Source of the DNA: VAZQ01 sp035552735
GTDB lineage: Bacteria; Pseudomonadota; Alphaproteobacteria; Rhizobiales; Xanthobacteraceae
Length of the DNA: 19,818 nt
Direction of reading: 5' to 3'
Assembly (NCBI GenBank): GCA_035552735.1
Contig: DASZKX010000390.1
Span: 1-19,818, forward strand
This document shows positions 14,519-19,818 of this stretch, piece by piece. A program made the translations under genes and the position numbers. Under the pieces are notes generated by a model, which had not been told where the DNA came from, searched no databases, and saw nothing but the letters and a program-made list of their open reading frames with translations. Position 1 is the first letter of the stretch. Every line of letters starts with the position of its first letter.

Positions 14519-15613
14519 ATGGCGAGCGCGACTGCGGGCAAGCGGGCTCAAGGCAAGCCCAATGGCGGGCCGGACCCCAAGCACAACGTCGATGCGGTGC
14601 GGGAGGCCTATTACGACCGCATCTCGAAATTCGACATGGCGCCGCTCTGGAAGGTCATGAAGTCGGTCGTGACCAAGGAGCCGGTGACGCGCTGCGCCCC
14701 GGTGATCTGGCACTACAACGATGTGAAGTCGCTGGTGCTGGAATCAGGCGGGCTGATCTCGGCCGAGGAGGCCCAGCGGCGGGTGCTGATCCTGGAGAAT
14801 CCAGCCATGCGGGGCGAATCGCGCGCCACCAACACGCTGTTTGCCGGCATCCAGATGATCCTGCCCGGCGAGGTCGCGCCGGTCCACCGCCATGTGTCGT
14901 CCGCCATCCGCTTCGTGCTCGACGGCGAGGGGGCCTATACGGCGGTCGAGGGCGAGAAGGCCTTCATGGCGCCGGGCGACTTCGTGATCACCGCGAACTG
15001 GGCGCCGCACGATCATGGCAATCCCTCCAAGAAGCCCATGCTGTGGCTCGACGTGCTCGATTTCCCGGCGGTCAATTTCTTCGAAGCCTCCTTCGCCGAC
15101 TACTGCGAGGAGGGCATGCAGAACACCACCCGGCAGGATGGCGATTCGCTGACCTTCTACGGCTCCGGCGTGCTGCCCGACGGCGCCCCGGTCGCGCTCA
15201 ACCGCAGCCCGGTGATCAATTATACCTATGCGCGGACGCGGCCGATCCTCGAGCGCCTCCGGAAATCCGGCGAGGTCGACCCGCGGCACGGCGCACGCGT
15301 GCATTACGTCAATCCCATCAACGGCGGCCCGGTGCTGCCCACCATGGGGGCTTCGCTCGCGCTGTTGCCGAAAGGCTTCAAGGGTGAGGATTATCGTTCC
15401 ACCGACGGCACGATCCTCGTTTGCGTCGAAGGGCAGGGCGCCACGCGGGTCGGCGACCAGGTTTTCGAATGGGGTCCGAACGACATTTTCGTGGTGCCGC
15501 CCTGGAAGCCCTATGCCCACGGAGCGGCTAAGGACTCGGTGCTGTTCTCGATCTCCGACCGTCCGGCCCAGCAGGCGCTCGGCATCTGGCGCGAGGAGAA
15601 GCGCGCGTCATAG
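14519..15613 (+). CDS. gtdA: Gentisate 1,2-dioxygenase
   Basis: Bicupin ring-cleaving iron dioxygenase converting gentisate and O2 to maleylpyruvate. The 364 residues match the family length. In the first cupin the iron ligands are H123 and H125 (APVHRHVSSAIRFVLDG) and H164 (ANWAPHDHG); the 41-residue spacing is that of the E. coli enzyme. The flanking APGDFVITANWAPHDHGN and the second cupin (FEWGPNDIFVVPPWKPYAHG) are typical. Relatives with the same fold cleave salicylate or 1-hydroxy-2-naphthoate, and substrate choice cannot be read with certainty. AAGGAG six bases before the ATG is the best Shine-Dalgarno in the window. Together with the FAH-family gene at 12147 it forms the core of a gentisate pathway; no maleylpyruvate isomerase is present. 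Confidence 0.92.
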   Translation: MASATAGKRAQGKPNGGPDPKHNVDAVREAYYDRISKFDMAPLWKVMKSVVTKEPVTRCAPVIWHYNDVKSLVLESGGLISAEEAQRRVLILENPAMRGESRATNTLFAGIQMILPGEVAPVHRHVSSAIRFVLDGEGAYTAVEGEKAFMAPGDFVITANWAPHDHGNPSKKPMLWLDVLDFPAVNFFEASFADYCEEGMQNTTRQDGDSLTFYGSGVLPDGAPVALNRSPVINYTYARTRPILERLRKSGEVDPRHGARVHYVNPINGGPVLPTMGASLALLPKGFKGEDYRSTDGTILVCVEGQGATRVGDQVFEWGPNDIFVVPPWKPYAHGAAKDSVLFSISDRPAQQALGIWREEKRAS

Positions 15614-15630
15614 GAGAAATGGCCGCAGCG

Positions 15631-15930
15631 TCACGCCACCGGGGTGCCGCGCTTCTTGTTGTAGACGTGAATTTGAACCCGCTCCCACACGCCATTGACG
15701 TGATAGGGATCACTGCGGGCGAAGGCGTCCACGGCGGCACGGTTCTGCGCCTCGACGACGAAAATACTGCCTGCCGGCGTCTGGCCGTCGTCCGCCACCA
15801 AGGTGCCGGCCGTCACCACGCCGACGGCGTGGTCCTCCGCCTTGTCGAGATGGATGCGATGGGCGCGATAGAATTTGGCCCGGGTGGACATTGCATCCTT
15901 CTTGTCCGTCGCATGGACTACGAACAGCAT
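15631..15930 (-). CDS. YciI-like small protein
   Basis: A 99-residue ferredoxin-fold-like protein matching the YciI family: MLFVVHATDKKDAMSTRAKF, RAHRIHLDKAEDHAVGVVTAGTLV, GSIFVVEAQNRAAVDAFARSDPY and GVWERVQIHVYNKK. YciI proteins carry a conserved His and Asp; they are thought to be small enzymes, and some act as dehalogenase-like or muconolactone-isomerase-like proteins, but most have no assigned substrate. The open frame runs on upstream to 16689 because of GC bias, but homology begins at ATG 15930, which has GAGGGA eight bases before it. It is convergent with gentisate dioxygenase, only 17 bases between stop codons, and divergent from the hydroxypyruvate isomerase gene. Confidence 0.82.
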   Translation of the reverse strand: MLFVVHATDKKDAMSTRAKFYRAHRIHLDKAEDHAVGVVTAGTLVADDGQTPAGSIFVVEAQNRAAVDAFARSDPYHVNGVWERVQIHVYNKKRGTPVA

Positions 15931-16021
15931 GACGGGTTCCCTCGCGAGCACAGCTCTCGACTTTGCGGTGCGCGATCCTAGCCCATTCGCCGCGACGGTT
16001 CGACCCCGGCGCTTGGCCGGC

Positions 16022-16050
16022 TCGACCGGCGTGCGATCTTTTGCTACCGG
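16022..16050 (+). promoter_or_regulatory. Candidate leaderless promoter of the hydroxypyruvate isomerase gene
   Basis: TCGACC (16022-16027) and TACCGG (16045-16050) are 17 bases apart, and the ATG at 16057 lies six bases beyond, where transcription would begin. No Shine-Dalgarno is visible. TTGCTA (16041-16046) stands ten bases before the ATG, the same arrangement as at the gene starting 16902. Confidence 0.3.
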
Positions 16051-16056
16051 AACCGG

Positions 16057-16845
16057 ATGCCAAGGTTCGCCGCCAATCTCGCCTATCTGTTCACCGAGCG
16101 ACCGTTCATGGAGCGGTTCGCGGCGGCCGCGGCCGCCGGCTTCAAGGCGGTCGAGCTGCAGTTCCCCTACGAATTCGCGCCCTCGGCCGTGCGGGCCGAG
16201 GTCGAGCGGCTGGGACTCACCATGCTCGGAATCAATACCCCGCCGGGTCGGCGGGAAGCGGGCGACTTCGGCTTGGCCGCGGTGGCGGGGCGCGAAGCCG
16301 ACTTCGCCGTCCTGTTTCGTCAGGCGCTCGATTATGTGGTGGCCATCGGGGGCCAGCAGATCCATTGCCTTGCCGGTAAAGTGCCGCCCGAAGCGCGGCC
16401 CGCGGCCGAGAAAGCCTTCATCCGGAACCTGGCCCAAGCAGCCGATGCCGCCGCCGAGCAGAACATCACGTTGCTGATCGAGCCGATCAATCCGCGCGAT
16501 CGTCCGGACTATTTCCTGGCGCGGGCCGAGCAGGCCGCCGACATCATCGCCAAGGTGGAGCGGCCGAATGTGCGCATCCAGTTCGATTTCTATCATGCCC
16601 AGATCGTGGGTGGCGATCTCATCCGCCGGTTCGAGAAATTCCTGCCGGTCGTGGGTCACGTCCAGATCGCCGCGGTGCCCTCGCGCCACGAGCCGGACGA
16701 AGGCGAGGTGAATTACCCCGCCATTTTCGCCACCCTCGATCGGCTCGGCTACCGCGGCTGGATCGGGTGCGAATACAATCCCCGGGCGAAAACCGAGGAC
16801 GGGCTCGCCTGGGCGCGGCCTTTTGGCGTCTGCTCCGCGGATTGA
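16057..16845 (+). CDS. hyi: Hydroxypyruvate isomerase family protein (Hyi/OtnI)
   Basis: TIM-barrel sugar isomerase of the xylose-isomerase/AP-endonuclease superfamily, 262 residues. Hyi interconverts hydroxypyruvate and tartronate semialdehyde; OtnI relatives act on 2-oxo-tetronates. The catalytic glutamates are visible as E142 in LLIEPINPRD and E239 in WIGCEYNPR, at the E. coli positions within one residue. Other family landmarks are FAANLAYLFTERPFMERF, IHCLAGKVP, IQFDFYHAQIVGGDLIRRF and HVQIAAVPSRHEPDEGEVNY. No glyoxylate carboligase, glycerate kinase or tartronate semialdehyde reductase lies next to it, so the exact substrate is open. Confidence 0.88.
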   Translation: MPRFAANLAYLFTERPFMERFAAAAAAGFKAVELQFPYEFAPSAVRAEVERLGLTMLGINTPPGRREAGDFGLAAVAGREADFAVLFRQALDYVVAIGGQQIHCLAGKVPPEARPAAEKAFIRNLAQAADAAAEQNITLLIEPINPRDRPDYFLARAEQAADIIAKVERPNVRIQFDFYHAQIVGGDLIRRFEKFLPVVGHVQIAAVPSRHEPDEGEVNYPAIFATLDRLGYRGWIGCEYNPRAKTEDGLAWARPFGVCSAD

Positions 16846-16866
16846 GGCCGGAAATCGCGGCCGGCA

Positions 16867-16895
16867 TTGGCGTTGGCCGCAGCACTTGCTAGTCT
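16867..16895 (+). promoter_or_regulatory. Candidate leaderless promoter of the gene at 16902
   Basis: TTGGCG (16867-16872) and TAGTCT (16890-16895) are exactly 17 bases apart, and the ATG lies six bases after the second box. There is no Shine-Dalgarno before the ATG, which fits a leaderless mRNA. Confidence 0.4.
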
Positions 16896-16901
16896 GCCTT
16901 C

Positions 16902-17480
16902 ATGTGGGGACGTAAACGCCAGGCCGCCGAAGAGGCCAAGCCTGAGGAATCGCGGCCGCAGCGCCTCAAGGATGCGTTACGCAAGGCCCGTGTCGAGTCG
17001 GCCGAGCGCTCCGGCATCGTGGTCGATCTGCATGATGCGGAGGTCGCCCGGCTGGAGCTCCTGAACGAGGCCATCGAGCCGCTGTTCAGCGAAATTCCAG
17101 CCGAGGTGGATTTGTTCGACCTCGGCATCAGCCGGGGCGAAACGCCCAAGCTATGGATCGACGCCATTGCCCACGTGGCCATGGGGCGCGACAAGCGGGT
17201 CTATCGATTCGTGCAGGACACCCGCTACGGCCGCAAGGTGCTGGCCGAGAGCATGCACATTCCCGAGATCGTCCACGCGGTGACCAAATATCTGGCGTTG
17301 CGACTGGTCGAGCGGGAGCGTGCGCTCGCCGGCGTCGGCACGCCGGTGCTCGCGGATTTGCGCCGTGAAGCCGATTTCGAGCGCCGAAACCGACGCCGGC
17401 ACGCCATCGAGATTTTCCTGCTCGGCCTCTTGGCGGGCGTTGCGGCTTTGATCGCCGCCGCCCTGCTGCTCGGTCCCTGA
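16902..17480 (+). CDS. Tail-anchored protein of unknown function
   Basis: I do not recognise this 192-residue protein. It starts with a strongly charged, probably helical and coiled segment (about 5-37, rich in Lys, Arg and Glu), followed by a globular middle part (40-150) containing EIPAEVDLFDLGISRGETPKLW, AHVAMGRDKRVYRFVQDTRYG and IVHAVTKYLALRLVERERAL. A basic stretch (RRNRRRH) precedes one C-terminal transmembrane helix (IEIFLLGLLAGVAALIAAAL) ending almost at the C-terminus. This is the layout of a tail-anchored inner-membrane protein facing the cytoplasm. The DALRKARVE and VDLHDAEVARLELLNEAI blocks look evolutionarily constrained rather than random, and the frame has normal codon bias, so it is a real gene. 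Confidence 0.75.
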   Translation: MWGRKRQAAEEAKPEESRPQRLKDALRKARVESAERSGIVVDLHDAEVARLELLNEAIEPLFSEIPAEVDLFDLGISRGETPKLWIDAIAHVAMGRDKRVYRFVQDTRYGRKVLAESMHIPEIVHAVTKYLALRLVERERALAGVGTPVLADLRREADFERRNRRRHAIEIFLLGLLAGVAALIAAALLLGP

Positions 17481-17507
17481 CGATCCGGACGTGCTTTCCC
17501 AAGACGA

Positions 17508-17542
17508 AACGGCCCCGATCGGTGTGGGCGATCAGGGCCGTT
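17508..17542. terminator. Strong hairpin, probable terminator
   Basis: AACGGCCCCGATC (17508-17520) pairs with GATCAGGGCCGTT (17530-17542) at 12 of 13 positions around a 9-base loop. It lies 27 bases after the stop of the 16902 gene and about 106 bases beyond the stop of the convergent mbfA gene, so it can serve both. A weak T-rich stretch (TTGGTT) follows on the plus strand. The rest of 17481-17648 has no gene. Confidence 0.7.
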
Positions 17543-17648
17543 GGTTCGCTCAAGTGCCGTCGGGAGGAGCTGTAAAATTAATCTGCGCGCATTGCGCGAT
17601 CAATTCGCACTACTACTTACTCTCACGCATGCGCTCGAATGACGGTCG

Positions 17649-18659
17649 TCATGAGCTCCCGATGATGATGCCGGCGATGAACACCAGCACGCCTCCGACC
17701 ACGACCTGAAACGACGCCGCCAAGAGCGGCGTATCCATGAACCGATGGCGGATATAGGAGATGGCGCCGAGCTCGACCGCCACCACGCATCCGGCCACGA
17801 TGAGGGCGAGCGAAAAATCAGGAATGAGAAACGGCAGCGTGTGACCGAGCCCGCCGATGGCCGTCATGCCGCCGCAGACCACGCCGCGCAGCACAGGCGC
17901 GCCGCGACCGGTGAGCGAGCCATCGTCGGACAGCGCCTCCGCGAAGGCCATTGAGATGCCGGCGCCGACGGAGGCCGCGAGGCCGACCAGGAAGGTCTCC
18001 CAGGTGTTGTGGGTCGCGAAGGCGGCGGCGAACAGCGGCGCCAGCGTCGAGACCGAACCGTCCATCAGGCCGGCGAGCCCTGGTTGCACGTATTGCAGCA
18101 CGAACATGCGGCGCGCGGTCTCGTCCTCGTGCTCGCGCGCTGTCTTGGTCAGGATGCTCTGGCCGAGCTTGTGGGCCAGATTCTCGTGCACGTCCTCGGC
18201 CTCGGCGAGGTGGTCGAGCAATTGCCGGATCGAGGCGTCGCGCGCCGATTGCGCCGCCTTGCGATAAAACCGCGCCGTCTCGTATTCCATGGTCTCGGCG
18301 TATTTCCGCACCTCCTCGAGGAAGAGCGGGCGCACCAGCCACAACGGCTTGGTGTGCTGCACGAAGCCCTTGACGTCCTGGCGGCGGATCAGCGGCAGGT
18401 AGTCGCCGAACTTCGAGCGATAGAGATCGAACAGCATGGTGCGATGGTGCACCTCCTCCTCCGCCATCTCGTCGAAGACCTTGGCGGAGGCGCCGTATTG
18501 GGCGCGCAAGCCTTCGGCAAAGCCGCGGTAGATCCGGCTATCCTCTTCCTCGTTGGAAATGGCGAGCGCGAGGATTTCCTGTTCGGTGAGCTCGGCAAAG
18601 CGCTTCACGTCGGCCTCATCGTTTGAAATTTGTGGCCCATGCTTGCGGACCATGGCCAT
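17649..18659 (-). CDS. mbfA: MbfA, membrane-bound ferritin/VIT1-type iron exporter
   Basis: Fusion of an N-terminal ferritin-like (erythrin/Er-VIT) domain (about 20-165) with a C-terminal VIT1/CCC1-like membrane domain (about 190-336). In Bradyrhizobium and Agrobacterium MbfA exports iron and protects against iron and peroxide stress. Iron-site residues are visible as SNEEEDSRIY (35-44), EEEVHH (67-72), FLEEVRKYAETMEYE (113-127) and AEAEDVHE (152-159), including two ExxH motifs. Membrane helices follow from about 222, with VGLAASVGAGISMAFAEALS and GGVLVFIAGIIIG. At 336 residues it has the usual length. The second in-frame ATG two codons later is equally possible, and neither has a Shine-Dalgarno. 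Its promoter region is shared with the divergent Nudix gene. Confidence 0.93.
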   Translation of the reverse strand: MAMVRKHGPQISNDEADVKRFAELTEQEILALAISNEEEDSRIYRGFAEGLRAQYGASAKVFDEMAEEEVHHRTMLFDLYRSKFGDYLPLIRRQDVKGFVQHTKPLWLVRPLFLEEVRKYAETMEYETARFYRKAAQSARDASIRQLLDHLAEAEDVHENLAHKLGQSILTKTAREHEDETARRMFVLQYVQPGLAGLMDGSVSTLAPLFAAAFATHNTWETFLVGLAASVGAGISMAFAEALSDDGSLTGRGAPVLRGVVCGGMTAIGGLGHTLPFLIPDFSLALIVAGCVVAVELGAISYIRHRFMDTPLLAASFQVVVGGVLVFIAGIIIGSS

Positions 18660-18665
18660 GAATAA

Positions 18666-18683
18666 ATGTACTCTAAATAGGAA
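18666..18683. promoter_or_regulatory. Possible iron-control (Irr) half site upstream of mbfA
   Basis: Read on the minus strand, CTATTTAGAGTACATTTA begins a few bases before the mbfA start and carries TTTAGA, one exact half of the iron control element bound by Irr in Rhizobiales (TTTAGAA..TTCTAAA, recalled from memory). The other half is poorly matched, so this is a partial match only. TTGTCA (minus strand, 18695-18700) is a possible -35. On the plus strand the overlapping TTGACA (18694-18699) faces the Nudix gene. Confidence 0.35.
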
Positions 18684-18757
18684 TCGGCTTCTTTTGACAA
18701 CCCGCTCCGGCGGCGCTCAGCGCGGTTGGGCCGGGCGAAATGGCGGGCGAGGCACGG

Positions 18758-19246
18758 ATGGTTGCAACCCGGAAAACGGTGCGGCACACGATCGAGATGA
18801 CCCTGCAACGCATGGCGGACGTGGTCGGTCGCTTGACCCGCGGCATGACGCTCGGCGTGCGCGCCCTGGTGATCGGGCCGGATGGCCGCATCTTCCTGGT
18901 CAAGCACAGCTATGTGGGCGGCTGGCATCTGCCGGGAGGCGGCGTCGAGCCGGGCGAGACGCTGATCGACGCGCTCATTCGCGAGCTGCGCGAGGAGGGC
19001 AATCTCGAGCCCACCGCCCCGCCGGTGCTGCATGCGATGTTCTTCAACGACAGTCTCTCGCCACGCAATCACGTGGCAGTCTACGTGGTGCGGGATTTTC
19101 GGCAGCTCGGCGAGCCGGTGCCGGATTACGAGATCATCGCGCACGGATTCTTCGGTCTCGACGAGCTCCCGGACGACACCACGGCGGCGACGCGCGCCCG
19201 TATCATCGAGGTCGTCGGCGGAGCGCCGGTCCGGGAGCGGTGGTAG
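18758..19246 (+). CDS. Nudix hydrolase with an altered Nudix box
   Basis: Hydrolyses nucleoside diphosphates linked to another group; the specific substrate is unknown. The 162 residues carry GGWHLPGGGVEPGETL followed by the Nudix helix, G61-x5-E67-x7-RELREE (75-80). Where the consensus has Gly before the final hydrophobic residue (REUxEExGU) this protein has Asn (N82, EEGNL). All metal-binding glutamates remain, so activity is likely. ATG 18758 is preferred over the in-frame ATG at 18740 because GAGG (18749-18752) sits five bases before it; the longer form would add six residues. The first 30 residues (KTVRHTIEMTLQRMADVVGRL) form an amphipathic helix before the fold. Gene order is divergent from mbfA. 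Confidence 0.9.
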   Translation: MVATRKTVRHTIEMTLQRMADVVGRLTRGMTLGVRALVIGPDGRIFLVKHSYVGGWHLPGGGVEPGETLIDALIRELREEGNLEPTAPPVLHAMFFNDSLSPRNHVAVYVVRDFRQLGEPVPDYEIIAHGFFGLDELPDDTTAATRARIIEVVGGAPVRERW

Positions 19247-19357
19247 TGGCGCCCGGCGCGGCGCGCGCCCGCGCGTCCGCAATGGACCTCGCGTCCACCA
19301 AGTGCTAATCGGCGGCGCCGCTCCCGGACTTGCGGCGGGCGGCTGGCGATTGAGGCA

Positions 19358-19818
19358 ATGACCGAACCTTCCATCACGATCAGGCCTGAGACCGCGGAGG
19401 ATGCGGCGGCCATCGAACGTCTGCATGAGCGCACCTTCGGCCCCGGCCGGCTGGCCAAGACGGCCTATCGGATTCGCGAAGGCGCCGAGCATCGATTGGA
19501 GCTTTCCTTCACGGCCCGCATCGGCACGCTGATGATCGGATCGGTGCGCCTCACGCCGGTGCGCATTGGTGAGGTCAAGGCGCTGTTGCTGGGGCCGCTC
19601 ACGGTCGAGCCGCCGTTCCGCGCGCGCGGCATCGGCCAGGCCCTGATCACGCGGGCGCTGGCCGAGGCCAGGGCCAAAGGCCACCAGCTGGTCGTGCTGG
19701 TGGGTGACGAGCCGTATTACGCGAAGAGCGGTTTCAAGCGCGTTCCCGAGGGCCGGGCCGTCATGCCGGGGCCGGTCGATCCGGCCCGCGTCCTGGTCTG
19801 CGAGCTCGGCGAGGGTGC
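19358..19818 (+). CDS. GNAT family N-acetyltransferase (YhbS-like), cut by the window edge
   Basis: Transfers an acetyl group from acetyl-CoA to an unknown amine. 153 codons are visible before the right edge, with no stop codon. The acetyl-CoA-binding motif A is PPFRARGIGQALITRALAEA, preceded by the strand LLLGPLTVEP and followed by LVVLVGDEPYYAKSGFKRVP, which is typical of the YhbS group. The N-terminus SITIRPETAEDAAAIERLHERTFG is the usual GNAT beginning. GAGG lies just before ATG 19358. It is on the same strand as the Nudix gene, 111 bases downstream, and could share its transcript. The gap 19247-19357 is very GC-rich with no clear terminator. Confidence 0.88.
   Translation, partial: MTEPSITIRPETAEDAAAIERLHERTFGPGRLAKTAYRIREGAEHRLELSFTARIGTLMIGSVRLTPVRIGEVKALLLGPLTVEPPFRARGIGQALITRALAEARAKGHQLVVLVGDEPYYAKSGFKRVPEGRAVMPGPVDPARVLVCELGEG

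Noticed and set aside
15631..16689. A 352-residue open frame on the minus strand
   Set aside because: Only its last 99 codons (from ATG 15930) resemble a known protein, YciI. The upstream part is antisense to the hydroxypyruvate isomerase gene and arises from GC bias.
18605..19684. A 359-residue minus-strand frame across the Nudix and GNAT genes
   Set aside because: It is antisense to two recognisable enzymes and is rich in Arg, Ala and Gly as expected for a GC-rich shadow frame.

Overview
The window is high-GC DNA, about 70% in hand-counted lines of the gene-dense parts. Gene content points to an alphaproteobacterium, most likely Hyphomicrobiales (Bradyrhizobium/Xanthobacteraceae-like). The indicators are a membrane-bound ferritin of the MbfA type, an intergenic palindrome of the kind scattered through rhizobial genomes (about 740-783) and a foldback repeat built on GTAGGGTGGGTTAG arms (2268-2429). 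The genus is inferred; there is no rRNA, tRNA, CRISPR array or transposase here.

Layout. (1) 230-2272: a stand-alone biotin carrier protein followed by a carboxyltransferase of the pyruvate carboxylase/oxaloacetate decarboxylase type; the biotin carboxylase they would need is not in the window. (2) 2268-2429: a near-perfect 162-bp hairpin between two convergent genes. (3) 2440-3675 (-): a periplasmic lytic transglycosylase of the MltB type. (4) 3885-4445 (+): a secreted GlcG/HbpS-type protein. (5) 4705-7484 (+): egtB and egtD, the ergothioneine core genes, then a four-helix DUF2214 membrane protein. (6) 7485-9540: a locally lower-GC islet with a LanC/LANCL-like protein that keeps all three zinc ligands, and a small conserved protein. 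(7) 9541-11890 (-): a two-gene ABC importer, an ATPase and a fused permease/substrate-binding protein, the same architecture as the EgtU/EgtV ergothioneine importers and the OpuB/ProWX compatible-solute importers. (8) 12147-15613 (+): an aromatic ring-cleavage cluster with an FAH-family hydrolase, two tandem NAD(P)H:FMN reductase paralogues and a gentisate 1,2-dioxygenase. (9) 15631-17480: a YciI-like protein (-), a hydroxypyruvate-isomerase-type enzyme (+) and a tail-anchored protein of unknown function (+). (10) 17649-18659 (-) mbfA, then a Nudix hydrolase (+) and a GNAT acetyltransferase that runs off the right edge.

How the genes fit together. Gentisate dioxygenase produces maleylpyruvate, and the FAH-family protein is the natural hydrolase for maleyl- or fumarylpyruvate; no maleylpyruvate isomerase is present, so either direct hydrolysis or an isomerase elsewhere must be assumed. 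EgtD and EgtB make hercynine and then its sulfoxide; there is no egtA, egtC or egtE nearby. The most interesting reading is that 4.7-11.9 kb is a low-molecular-weight thiol neighbourhood, with ergothioneine synthesis, a candidate ergothioneine-type importer, and between them a LANCL-like protein whose eukaryotic relatives add glutathione to dehydroamino acids. That link rests on proximity and architecture alone.

No gap between genes exceeds 300 bases. The larger ones (1-229, 3676-3884, 4446-4704, 7485-7693, 9306-9540, 11891-12146, 14318-14518, 17481-17648) hold candidate promoters, hairpins or nothing recognisable, as listed.
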